DNA of 48,945 nucleotides. Origin: Candidatus Uhrbacteria bacterium. GTDB taxonomy: Bacteria; Patescibacteriota; Patescibacteriia; UBA9934. The DNA lies in contig CALRGY010000006.1 in the NCBI GenBank assembly GCA_943358395.1, forward strand, positions 1-48,945, read 5' to 3'. Of this stretch, positions 31,049 to 40,400 are shown piece by piece (the stretch's first letter is position 1; every line of letters begins with the position of its first letter). Below the pieces are notes generated by a model that did no database searches, was not told where the DNA came from, and saw only the letters and a list, made by a program, of their open reading frames with translations. Made by a program: the position numbers and the translations under genes.

Positions 31049-33379
31049 ATGAATGAAGAATTTGGATACGAAGTGCCTGGTCCGGTAAAGAAAGCTATAG
31101 ATACAGGGAAACGAAATCCTCAACAATATGAAGGCCCAGCAACAGAAGTTCCGGATTTCCACAAAAATCGGAATCCAAAAATCGTTGCAAAAGCAGCGGA
31201 ATCTCAAGCTACACGAAACGCTGAAAACGTAGCATCAGAAAAGAAGGGCGTTGACGAGGCTTTGAAGATGACGACAGCAAAACGCAGGGCGGCGATCATG
31301 GCGGAAGATGATACGAGCTATACCGTCAAACACGAAAAAAGAACGAAGTCTGACGAATTCTTTCCAGAAAAAATGCGTGCAAAAACAGCATTAGGAACAA
31401 AAGTTGAAGATCCGAAGACCGAAAAAGGATTCGTGCTCATCGATGAGCCAGATGCAACGGAAGTTCCAGACTTCGCTCTCAATCGCAACCCAAAGATCGT
31501 TGCGAAAGCGGAAGAGTCTCAGGCAGCACGAGATGCTGCGGTAAAAGCAGAACAAGAAGCAGAAATTAAGCGAGGAATCGATGAGGCGAAGTTGAGTATT
31601 CAGGAGCGAGAGCATCCCGAAACTGCCAACATGAAGGCAAAGATAGGCACTGTTTCCATGGCGGTAACGTGGAATGCACAACAGGAAGAATATGTGTTCT
31701 CTTTCCCAGGGCTTCCAAAGGGAAATGCCTTTGGTATTGGGAGCAATCCAGACAATGCGCGTGCAATTTTCAAACAAGCCATTGCTCTTGCTTCCGAAAC
31801 AATTACTGGTGCGCCACAAAATCCACTCGGTCCCCCAGACATGATCGGCGCAGTACGCAAAATGGCAGATGCTATGAGCGATGATTACAGTGTGAACGAC
31901 AGACGTGATAATACATCTACCAAAGAAGTTACCGGACCACTTGGCCTTAAAGAATCGCCAGCGTTGCGAGATGAACAGGAAAAGGCTGCAAAAGAATCTG
32001 CAGAAATCTACGATCGAGAAACGATGGTAGAGCAGGGTGCACGAATTCTTCAGGAGAAGTTTTCTGCAATGGATGCGAAGCTTGATACGCAAGGCGCAAG
32101 ACTCGCTGAACGTCAAAAGATCGTCGAGAACAAGCTCGGTGCCTTCCTTGCCGGTGCTGTCGGGCTTGGTGCACGAGCATGGGAGGCAGCGAAGAATACC
32201 TTTAAAGGTGGGGTAGAAGTTACGGCAGGAACGTTCAAGCCAACAAAAAACGGCGGTCTGTATCTTGCTGCCAATGAAATCTTCAACGAAAATGTTCGCG
32301 AAACGTTTGCAAGTCTTCACGATCAAATCGCTGATCCGGTGAATAAAGCGATAGATGAACGCAATGATCGCAAAGGAATAGAAGCCATGAACGACTGGAT
32401 CAGTAAGGACATCCAAGAGCGATATGATGCTGAAAGGCGCATGGAACGCTACGGCACCGAAACGCCAACCATTGCGCAAAAGATGAGTGCATTGAATACG
32501 GATCGGAAGATTGCTAAGGCAGCGAAAACAATCGAGGCACAAGAGCAACGAGAACTTCGTGACGTCGTCGCGGTGCAACTCGCAGACGAATTTGCTGCAC
32601 GCGGTGGAGACAGATTTACTGACGCGGAGAAGAAAGAGATTGGCGCAAAGCTTCTTAGGAATAAAGAGATTGCGGAAACCATTGATAAGGTCGCTGGAGC
32701 AATCTCCCTTCCACAAACCGCAGAAATAATCCGCGCCAACGTTGACTTCGCAAAGCTCTTATCGAAAATTTTCAGCGGAGCAGAGGACGAAGAAGCTCTT
32801 GAAGGAAAAACCCCACAGCAAAGATACCTCACAGCGACACCTCGAGAATGGTTCGTTGCGAATATCGTCGAAGGCACAAAGGGCGGAGCACGCGCGTTTA
32901 AAGACATGCTCGTTGATGTTGGATCGACGAAAATTGGGAAGACGGATTACGTTGCAGACATGGAGGCTGCAGAGGCAAGAGAGGTTGACGGCGTAGCCCC
33001 AGAGCTTTCAACGTGGCGCAAATTATTACCAACGGTATTCAAGATCAAAGACAGGATGGCGCTCCGCAATGCGGAAGTTGCAGAAAATACGCTTACCGTG
33101 AAAGAAAGAGCACGAAATATGATGGACAAGGCATATAATCGTTTCATCATCGAGGTAAACGTCGCACGACTACGGAGTATTGATATTCCAGCAACGCATC
33201 CTCTCTTCCGTGCAATTGAATCCTTTGCCGCGATCGAGGAACTGCCAGATAGCGCAATAGAAATGCTTACCCCTAAAGATGTGGGGTATGAGAAAATTGA
33301 AGATTTCGAGGACGACATCGATCCTGAAGATCTTGAAGACGATGATGGCATCGAAGAACCAGTACGCATCGCTGCTTAA
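31049..33379 (+). CDS. large charged hypothetical protein with an internal repeat
   Basis: 776 aa, highly charged and mostly helical, no membrane segment. Two near-identical blocks occur, ATEVPDFHKNRNPKIVAKA at about 36-54 and ATEVPDFALNRNPKIVAKA at about 138-156, each followed by an E-S-Q-A helix, so an early segment was duplicated. A short globular piece (about 200-245, MAVTWNAQQEEYVFSFPG) is followed by long coiled-coil regions and an acidic tail (EDDIDPEDLEDDDG). No known family recognised. It is followed after 20 nt by a 117-aa gene with a terminator behind it, so the two form one unit. A cytoplasmic structural or scaffolding role is only a guess. Confidence 0.78.
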   Translation: MNEEFGYEVPGPVKKAIDTGKRNPQQYEGPATEVPDFHKNRNPKIVAKAAESQATRNAENVASEKKGVDEALKMTTAKRRAAIMAEDDTSYTVKHEKRTKSDEFFPEKMRAKTALGTKVEDPKTEKGFVLIDEPDATEVPDFALNRNPKIVAKAEESQAARDAAVKAEQEAEIKRGIDEAKLSIQEREHPETANMKAKIGTVSMAVTWNAQQEEYVFSFPGLPKGNAFGIGSNPDNARAIFKQAIALASETITGAPQNPLGPPDMIGAVRKMADAMSDDYSVNDRRDNTSTKEVTGPLGLKESPALRDEQEKAAKESAEIYDRETMVEQGARILQEKFSAMDAKLDTQGARLAERQKIVENKLGAFLAGAVGLGARAWEAAKNTFKGGVEVTAGTFKPTKNGGLYLAANEIFNENVRETFASLHDQIADPVNKAIDERNDRKGIEAMNDWISKDIQERYDAERRMERYGTETPTIAQKMSALNTDRKIAKAAKTIEAQEQRELRDVVAVQLADEFAARGGDRFTDAEKKEIGAKLLRNKEIAETIDKVAGAISLPQTAEIIRANVDFAKLLSKIFSGAEDEEALEGKTPQQRYLTATPREWFVANIVEGTKGGARAFKDMLVDVGSTKIGKTDYVADMEAAEAREVDGVAPELSTWRKLLPTVFKIKDRMALRNAEVAENTLTVKERARNMMDKAYNRFIIEVNVARLRSIDIPATHPLFRAIESFAAIEELPDSAIEMLTPKDVGYEKIEDFEDDIDPEDLEDDDGIEEPVRIAA

Positions 33380-33399
33380 TCTCATCTAAATCTCTTTAT

Positions 33400-33753
33400 A
33401 TGTCTCTTCAAACCATCGTGACGAATGCGCCGATTACGGATGAGGTAAAGAAATATTTATTGGAACGGCTCGAAATTGAGGGAGCAACGCCGGATGTGGT
33501 GGCGACAATTAAGCAGGCGTTGCAGGAATACATTGAGGCAGGGTTTACGCAACTTGGGGTGGCAATGAATCCGAATGATCCAGCGATCGTTGCTGCACAG
33601 CAGAAGTTCGATACTGAGGTGAAGAAAGCAGAAGATATGTTTACGGAAGAAGTGGAAAATGCGGCAATCGACGCTGCATTGATTCAAGCGCAGACCACGA
33701 AAGATTTGGAAACATTACAAGTGCAAACACTCAAGGAACAAATGGCAGTGTAA
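33400..33753 (+). CDS. small helical hypothetical protein
   Basis: 117 aa, acidic and fully helical in appearance, with no Cys and no membrane segment. N-terminal MSLQTIVTNAPITDEVKKYLL looks like a small helical hairpin domain; the rest (about 70-117) could form a coiled coil. No family recognised. Second gene of the unit with the 776-aa protein; no SD seen (TCTTTATATG precedes it). Confidence 0.68.
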   Translation: MSLQTIVTNAPITDEVKKYLLERLEIEGATPDVVATIKQALQEYIEAGFTQLGVAMNPNDPAIVAAQQKFDTEVKKAEDMFTEEVENAAIDAALIQAQTTKDLETLQVQTLKEQMAV

Positions 33754-33764
33754 GGGCACAATTC

Positions 33765-33798
33765 AAAACGCGACCGAGTGATTGATCGGTCGCGTTTT
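33765..33798. terminator. bidirectional terminator between the 117-aa gene and thrS
   Basis: A 13-bp stem AAAACGCGACCGA with TCGGTCGCGTTTT and an 8-nt loop, A and T runs on both sides. It serves the plus-strand unit and possibly thrS. It is followed at about 33826-33861 by CCTTCGACAAGCTCAGGG and GTCGCAATGACGG, a word pair common between genes in many bacteria. Confidence 0.88.
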
Positions 33799-33865
33799 GT
33801 GTTATCTCGTATTGTCCTGGATTGCTTCCCCTTCGACAAGCTCAGGGTCGCAATGACGGAAGAAC

Positions 33866-35608
33866 CTACACCGGCAACTTGGCAGCATCGACGGCACGGG
33901 CAACAAGATCGGATTGAGGGATGATGAGGGCTTCGTCGCTTCCAAAGACCTTCACTTGAATATCTCCCCCATCGCGTTCCTTCGCCCCCACCACAATCGT
34001 CCATGGCACCTTGTTCATCGCGGCATCGCGGATCTTTTTCCCCACCTTTTCTGGAGCGTCGTCGAGTGCAACGCGAATACCAGCAGATTCAAGATTTGTC
34101 TTCATCGCCTTTGCGGTCTCGATGAACTCATCCGCAACCGTTGCAACCCTCACCTGCTCCGGCGCAAGCCACATCGGGAATGCTCCAGCAAAGTGCTCGA
34201 TCATTACACCGATGAAGCGCTCGAGTGAACCGAGAATTGCGCGGTGAATCATTACCGGTCGCTGCTTTTCATTATCTGCGTCTGTGTACTCAAGCTCGAA
34301 GCGCTCTGGAAGATTGAAGTCGAGCTGAATTGTTGCGAGTTGCCATTCACGACCAATGGCATCGGTGGCGATAAAGTCGATCTTTGGGCCATAAAATGCT
34401 GCTTCACCAACGCCAAGGAAATATTCCTGATTCATGTCAGCAAGCAATTCCTTCAATGTTCCCACAGCTTTTTCCCACACCTCGGCTCCACCAAGATATG
34501 CTTCCGGCTTTTCAGGATCGTTCACCGAAAGACGAGCTTTGAGTGGCATCTGAAATGCCTCATAGAATTTCGTGATGATATTCGCGATAGCTCGCGCCTC
34601 ATCTTTCACCTGGTCGAGCCGACAGAACACGTGAGCGTCGTCCTGTGTGATGGATCGAACACGCGACAATCCCTGCAACTGGCCAGTATTCTCGTCGCGA
34701 TACACCGTTGTTACTTCACTGTAACGAAGCGGAAGATCGCGATAGCTTCTGCCGCGTGATGCAAAGATTTGCGTGTGATGCGGGCAGTTCATCGGTTTCA
34801 AAACGAATGCATCATCGGTTTTTTTGCTCGAAACGTGGAAGATGTCGTCTGCAAATTTATCCCAATGCCCGCTTGTTTTATACAGATCGCTCTTTGCCAT
34901 GTGTGGAATTGTCACCTTGGTGTATCCATACGGCTTCATCAACGCCCACACAAATGCAACAAGCTGTTCGCGTAAGATTGTTCCTCGAGGCGTGAAGAGT
35001 GGAAGACCGGGGCCAACCAGCGGTGAGAATGCGAAGAGATCAAGCTCCACACCAAGCTTTCGATGATCGCGCTTCTTTGCCTCTTCGAGCATAGCAATAT
35101 GCGCATCACGTTCTGCTTTTGTTTCGAAGGCAATTCCGTAAATACGGGTGAGCATGTCGTTCTTTTCATCACCACGCCAATAGGCGCCAGCAAGCTTTGT
35201 GAGCGAGAAACATTCGGGGTCGAGATTCGCGATTCCATCGGCGTGGCCACCACGACACAAGTCGGAATAGGTTCCCGATGTGTAGAGCGTCAACATCTGA
35301 CCGTCGCCAGCAAACTCATCGATGAGTTCTGTTTTGTATTTGTTGTCCGCAAACAGTGATCGCGCTTCGTCGGCGCTCATCTCTTTCCGATCGAAGGCGT
35401 GCCACGATGGCATCAGCTCACGCATCTTTGCTTCGATCTTTGGCAGATCTTCTTCGGAGATTGGCGTAGAAAATGCAAAGTCGTAATAGAACCCATCATC
35501 AATAGCCGGACCAATAGTGCGCTTGGCGTCTGGATACAAATCCAGCACTGCTGCAGCGAGCAAGTGCGCAAGTGAGTGACGAAGATGTTGCAGTTCTTCG
35601 GAGTTCAT
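33866..35608 (-). CDS. thrS: threonyl-tRNA synthetase lacking the TGS domain
   Basis: Charges tRNA(Thr). 580 aa against about 640 for E. coli ThrRS: the N-terminal TGS domain (about 60 aa) is absent and the protein begins directly with the editing domain (LRHSLAHLLAAAV, HxxxH). Editing-domain CRGGHAD, the catalytic zinc ligands Cys in KPMNCPHH, His in DDAHVFC and His in MIHRAILGS, class II motif 2 (LRYSEVTTVYRDEN) and a C-terminal anticodon-binding domain are all present. The start is the only ATG near the editing domain and there is no SD. Transcription is probably controlled by the T-box leader directly upstream. Confidence 0.96.
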   Translation of the reverse strand: MNSEELQHLRHSLAHLLAAAVLDLYPDAKRTIGPAIDDGFYYDFAFSTPISEEDLPKIEAKMRELMPSWHAFDRKEMSADEARSLFADNKYKTELIDEFAGDGQMLTLYTSGTYSDLCRGGHADGIANLDPECFSLTKLAGAYWRGDEKNDMLTRIYGIAFETKAERDAHIAMLEEAKKRDHRKLGVELDLFAFSPLVGPGLPLFTPRGTILREQLVAFVWALMKPYGYTKVTIPHMAKSDLYKTSGHWDKFADDIFHVSSKKTDDAFVLKPMNCPHHTQIFASRGRSYRDLPLRYSEVTTVYRDENTGQLQGLSRVRSITQDDAHVFCRLDQVKDEARAIANIITKFYEAFQMPLKARLSVNDPEKPEAYLGGAEVWEKAVGTLKELLADMNQEYFLGVGEAAFYGPKIDFIATDAIGREWQLATIQLDFNLPERFELEYTDADNEKQRPVMIHRAILGSLERFIGVMIEHFAGAFPMWLAPEQVRVATVADEFIETAKAMKTNLESAGIRVALDDAPEKVGKKIRDAAMNKVPWTIVVGAKERDGGDIQVKVFGSDEALIIPQSDLVARAVDAAKLPV

Positions 35609-35644
35609 AGAAATACGTCGTATAGGTCCAATACGACCTATAGT

Positions 35645-35791
35645 AAAAAATAAAAATACCCGACCAGAGCACAATGCTCACAGTCGGGACCAAGAAAATC
35701 TCGGCGGTTCCACCCGAATTCCCCGAAAATCTTTCGAGGCTCTTTTGAATTGTTCATCGGCTCGCGAGGTGGTAGCTCGGTCACTGTCGAT
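35645..35791 (-). ncRNA. T-box riboswitch leader of thrS, short stem I
   Basis: On the minus strand the roughly 145-nt leader has, in order: a short stem I closed by TTCATCG/CGATGAA (35789-35795 with 35753-35759) that holds GTGACC, with ACC (Thr) at 35779-35781 as the probable specifier; a stem III of CCTCGAAA/TTTCGGGG (35721-35739); the T-box core GGGTGGAACCGCC (35703-35715); and a terminator CCCGAC/GTCGGG (35659-35688) followed by a T-rich run. The TCGGG next to the T-box core can instead pair with TCCCGA, forming the antiterminator. T-boxes sense uncharged tRNA. Stem I is far smaller than in Firmicutes (about 43 nt against about 100). Confidence 0.85.
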
Positions 35792-35797
35792 GAAAAC

Positions 35798-35826
35798 AAT
35801 ATAAAACGAAGCGCGAACAATGGCAA
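35798..35826 (-). promoter_or_regulatory. thrS T-box promoter
   Basis: -35 TTGCCA at 35821-35826, 17-nt spacer, -10 TATATT at 35798-35803. The predicted start, about 35791, is the first base of stem I of the T-box. Confidence 0.8.
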
Positions 35827-35835
35827 GTGGATACG

Positions 35836-36201
35836 TTATCGGAGCACCTTCATAAGCACAGAATCCTCTGAACCTGCCTTACGAATCTTCATCTCAAGAT
35901 CAACGCGCAGATCATCTAACTTTTCGTCGAGATAATCCTTGCTGACCATACGCGTATTCATCTGACCCTGCATAAGTGACATCTGATCTCTTGTTTCAAC
36001 GATCTGACCCTGCATCACAGACATCTGCCCTTTCATTTCAGCAAATTGCCCATCAACATGCGTTGAAAAATCTTGGAGTGCCTCAGCTTGATCTTCCACG
36101 AATTCGTGCAATGACTTCATGTCGGATTTCAATTCCGATACATCCACAACAAGTCCCTGGACTAAACCAAGAATCTGATCAATTTTTTGATGATCGTCCA
36201 T
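35836..36201 (-). CDS. small coiled-coil protein
   Basis: 121 aa, no Cys, strongly heptad-patterned: repeats such as MKGQMSVMQGQ and RDQMSLMQGQ indicate a continuous coiled coil from about residue 15 to 85. Family unknown. The start at 36201 is supported by a promoter GTGACA, 17 nt, TAGTAT whose -10 box ends 8 nt before this ATG; an upstream ATG at 36207 is too close to the -10. Confidence 0.68.
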   Translation of the reverse strand: MDDHQKIDQILGLVQGLVVDVSELKSDMKSLHEFVEDQAEALQDFSTHVDGQFAEMKGQMSVMQGQIVETRDQMSLMQGQMNTRMVSKDYLDEKLDDLRVDLEMKIRKAGSEDSVLMKVLR

Positions 36202-36209
36202 ATACATCA

Positions 36210-36238
36210 ATACTATCAAAATCTTCGTCTATTGTCAC
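36210..36238 (-). promoter_or_regulatory. promoter of the coiled-coil gene
   Basis: -35 GTGACA at 36233-36238, 17-nt spacer, extended -10 TGATAGTAT with the hexamer at 36210-36215. It lies just past the stop of the upstream gene. Leaderless spacing of 8 nt to the ATG. Confidence 0.72.
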
Positions 36239-36242
36239 CGCA

Positions 36243-37400
36243 TTATTCCCCATCCGTAATAACAATCTTGATATGATCCTTCAGCGTTGGCACACGTTCA
36301 AGCCAGAATGGCGTAAAGCGTACCGAAGCATCCTTTACCGCTTCCGATGCCCGTAATAACGTCAATACTTCGTTCGGCGCCCGTCCAACAAAACGATCTT
36401 TATTGAGCACAGGAGAATTCTCTGCAATGATCGCCTTTCCCTCAAGATACACCCCAAGCGTTGCTTCGCCCCGCTTCACGTCTGTACTTTTTACGAGCAT
36501 CTGCACGGCATCTGTTGAAACATTGCGAATGGCATACCCCTCAGGCACACGCGCATAGAGCTGAGAGAGTGCATACTCTTTCACCGCGTTCTTGTCGTAA
36601 TACACCGCAGTCACATCCATCACCAATGTTACGGTAAAGCTTCCCACTTCGGCACCAACTGCCGCACTTGCACCCTGTGATGTGACAGACGACACATACG
36701 AATCTCCAGCAAAAACAGCGCGATCAATTCCTGCAGACAACGTAGACTTTGCACGTTCGAGCAACGAACCTGCCACAGAAGAAACGGCATCGTCGATATT
36801 CGCCTGCGTTAATGTGCGACGATACGAGACTCCGCCTTTCATCGGCTCCACACTCACCGCATAAATTGTTTTCTGCAAGGACTCTGGTAAGCCAGGAATG
36901 GTGAATTGCGTTGCGCCAATCTCGCCAGAAAGCCCAGGTTTATCGGCATGCGCAAGAACATTCACCTGACCTTTTGACGGAACATTCACCGGGGAATCGA
37001 TTCTGAATAACACACCGTCTTTTGAAAGTAATCGTGTTGTTGCAACTAACGGCTGCGCACTTCCCGATTCGTTGATAATCGTAACCGTACCACCAGCCTT
37101 TTCTTCTACTGCCGTACCACCGTCTGTTGGCAAGGTAATAATTTCCTGCGCTTCAAAAGACTGTTTCACCACAATGCCACTCAATTCCCCATCGTTCTCT
37201 GGAGTTGCTACTGCACGCACTTCCGTATCAACAGCCACGACACGAGGATTCCCCACCACCGTGATTGTTGCCCGCGAAATGGAAAGATACAGAACAGCTA
37301 ACAACAGAAAAAACGTCATGAACACAAATGCTACCGCAATACGCTGATACACCTTCAGCGATCGCGACAACGGCTGCGCACCCCGAGTTTCACGTGCCAT
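36243..37400 (-). CDS. single-pass membrane protein with a beta-rich outer domain, possibly baseplate-J-like
   Basis: 385 aa. Cytoplasmic N-terminus (about 18 residues), one membrane segment (about 20-44), then repeating beta-rich domains. GTVTIINESGSAQPLVATTRLLS and VPSKGQVNVLAHADKPGLSG recall the Ig-like/baseplate-J fold found in surface proteins, but I see no decisive motif. A perfect extended -10 TGCTATAAT ends 8 nt before the ATG. It follows dnaE on the same strand by 20 nt of gap in the opposite order (it is upstream of dnaE's end), so it is separately transcribed. Role unknown. Confidence 0.68.
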   Translation of the reverse strand: MARETRGAQPLSRSLKVYQRIAVAFVFMTFFLLLAVLYLSISRATITVVGNPRVVAVDTEVRAVATPENDGELSGIVVKQSFEAQEIITLPTDGGTAVEEKAGGTVTIINESGSAQPLVATTRLLSKDGVLFRIDSPVNVPSKGQVNVLAHADKPGLSGEIGATQFTIPGLPESLQKTIYAVSVEPMKGGVSYRRTLTQANIDDAVSSVAGSLLERAKSTLSAGIDRAVFAGDSYVSSVTSQGASAAVGAEVGSFTVTLVMDVTAVYYDKNAVKEYALSQLYARVPEGYAIRNVSTDAVQMLVKSTDVKRGEATLGVYLEGKAIIAENSPVLNKDRFVGRAPNEVLTLLRASEAVKDASVRFTPFWLERVPTLKDHIKIVITDGE

Positions 37401-37408
37401 ATGGCAAG

Positions 37409-37417
37409 ATTATAGCA
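37409..37417 (-). promoter_or_regulatory. extended -10 promoter for the 385-aa membrane gene
   Basis: TGCTATAAT, full consensus, with the hexamer ending 8 nt before the ATG. It overlaps the tail of the upstream dnaE coding region by a few bases at most. Confidence 0.72.
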
Positions 37418-37420
37418 CAA

Positions 37421-40400
37421 CTACGTCTTCACATTTCCTTCTCCCACCACACCCCCCACCTTCCGCACAACATCCGCGGAAAGCTCAACGGAATATTCTG
37501 TGGCCACTTTCCGCACGTCACCATTGGTTTCCACCGAAAGAAATACTTTAGCGCGCCCAGGATGCGCACGGAAAATATCACGGAGTTTTGCAATCATGTC
37601 GTGCGTGGGGTTTTGTGGAACGGTAATCACTAAGCCATCAGACAACGAGCCCGCAGGTGGCGCGAGAGGTATCACAATATCTGTAGCATTATTCATCTCC
37701 GACGAACGCGAGTCTGTCCATCCTCCTCGCGTAAGCATTGCTGTACACCCCGGAATTTCTGATTCCGTAAACGCGATCACATCGTCCACAAGTACCGAAT
37801 ACTCCACCGTTTCGGATTCTTCTCGCTTCCGCTGAGATACTTTCCCCGCAATAAGCAACATTGTTTCTGGGTTTAATACCCCACGAACCGTGATATACGT
37901 TTTTGGAAACACAACACACTCAATGCTTCCAGATGGATCTTCCATGCGCACAAACGCCATTGGCTCGTTTTTCTTCTTGGTAAAAATTTGCTTGATATTG
38001 CTCACAATGCCAGCAATCTTCACCATTGCCCCGTCTTCGTACCCCGGAATAGCACTCGCTTTTACCACGTATGGCGCAAACTGCTCGTAGAACAAACTCG
38101 CTGGGTGCGAAGAAACGTACAAGCCCAAAAGCTCCTTTTCCCATGCCAAAAGCATACTTACCGGAATAACTGGTGTATGACGGAATTCGATTTTCTGCTC
38201 AACAATCGACGTACTCAGACCAAAAAGCGACGTTTGATTCCGTGCAATTTCATGTTGAACATGCTTGTTATACAGAACAAGGGTGTCTAAATTTCCCACC
38301 AACTGAGACCGATCGCCAAACCGATCAAGTGCACCTGCTTTTGTGAGCGCTTCAAGTGTTTTCCGGTTAAACGCGCTGGACTTTACTCGCCCAAGCACAT
38401 CGGCAAGATCGATGTATGCTCCGCCACGCTTTCGTTCCTGCACAATTTCCTCTGCCACTTCTGCCCCAACGTTCTTAATCGCAGAAAGCCCCCATCGAAT
38501 ATTTTTTGTGTCCTTCACCACCGCAAACCCCGCAAATGACTCGTTAATATCTGGAGCAAGAACAGTGAACCCCATCCGCCGGCATTCCTCAACTTCAATT
38601 GTAATGCGATCAATAATTCCAGAATCGGAATTCATAAGGGCTGCCATGAATTCCCCGGGATAATGCGCTTTTAAGTACGCCGTACGGTACGCAATCATCG
38701 CGTAACATGCTGCATGAGACTTGTTGAACCCGTATGCTGCAAAGTCTTCCAGCTTCTGAAACACTGCTGCAGCAATTTCTTGCCGTACTCCATTCTTCAC
38801 CGATCCTTCGATGAACTTCGTCTTCATCTTCTCCATAAGCTCTGCAATTTTCTTTCCCATGGCCTTGCGGAGCGTATCTGCTTCACCGCCCGTAAAGCCT
38901 GCCATATCTTTCGCAACTTGCATCACCTGCTCTTGATACACCGGAATACCATATGTTTCACGGAACGCGTTTTCCATGAGTGGGTGCTCGTATACCACTT
39001 TTTCCGTTCCATGCTTTCGGCGAATAAAACTTTCAATAAACTGCATTGGCCCCGGGCGATACAGGGAAACCATAGCGATAATATCTTCAAATGCGCTAGG
39101 CTGAAGCTCCTTGATGTACCGTTTCATTCCATCAGATTCCAACTGAAATACTCCCGTAGTATCGCCTCGTCCCAAAAGTTCAAACGTGATTTTATCATCG
39201 AGCGGTGCGGCATCAAGGTCGATAGTAACCCCGTGCACTGCACGAATAATATCCAGCGCGTCTTCAATAACGGTTAAGTTTGAAAGTCCCAAAAAGTCCA
39301 TTTTCACCAATCCCGCCGCCTCGGCGGAGTTCAATGAATACTGGGTGATGAGCGCCATGTCTTCTTTTTGCCCCTGCTGCAATGGCACTCGGGAAACTAA
39401 TGGGCGATCGCCAATCACAATGCCACACGCGTGCTGCGACGCATGCCGTGGATTCCCCTCGATCTTCATCGCCAGATCAATCACCCGGCGTACCATAGGA
39501 TTATTGTTGTACATCTGCTGCAAATCTGGTGCCTCAACAATGGCAACCTTCAACGGCGTATGTTTTCCCTGAATCGGTGCAGGAACCACCTTGGCAATAA
39601 CGTCTGCCTCCTGAAACGACAGGCCGAGCACGCGCGCCGCATCGCGTACGGCGGCTTTTGGCATGAGCGTTCCAAACGTCACAATCCCAGCCACATGATC
39701 TGCGCCGTACTTTTGCGTCACGTACTCCAATACTTTCCCTCGACCACGATCTGCAAAGTCCGTATCAATATCTGGAAGCGATGCGCGGTCTGGGTTCAAA
39801 AATCGCTCGAACAGCAGCCCGTACCGTAATGGCTCGATGTCGGTAATACGAAGCGCATACGCCACAATGCTTCCTGCCGCAGAACCACGCCCCGGCCCCA
39901 CCAACACCCCATGATCCTTTGCCCACGTAATGTAATCTTGCACAATAAGAAAGTACGACGAGAATCCCATCTTCACGATGGTGGAAAACTCGTATTCAAA
40001 ACGCTGCATGACGTTGTCTGGAATAGGGTCGCTATACCTATCTTTCAAGCCTTGAATGCACAAATCGTGCATCACGTCGTTATCAGTTTTCCCTTCTGGT
40101 AAGGGATAAATGGGAAGAAAGTTCTTCCCTAATTCCATAGCAAACGTCACCCTGTCCGCAATACGTTTTGTGTTAAGCGCTGCCTCTGGAACATCGGCGA
40201 ATGCCGCCATGATTTCTTCTGGGCTTCCAAACGAAAGGTCAACATCGTCCGTAGACGTACGACGAAACTCCTCCAATGTACGACTACGCTGAATACAGAG
40301 CTGGGCTTCGTAGCCTTCACGGTCGTCGGGATTTAAATAGAACGTATTCTTGGTGGCAACCAAGGGAACATTCATCGATACGGAGAGCTTGCGAAAGGCG

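Noticed and set aside
31391-32716. 441-codon open frame on the minus strand opposite the 776-aa gene
   Set aside because: Composition is Cys/Phe/Arg-rich and low in Gly, it has no start signal and no motif; it is the antisense shadow of a gene with strong codon bias.
33826-33861. CCTTCGACAAGCTCAGGG...GTCGCAATGACGG segment after the 117-aa gene
   Set aside because: This short word pair is widespread between genes in many bacteria; alone it gives no evidence of a specific element here.
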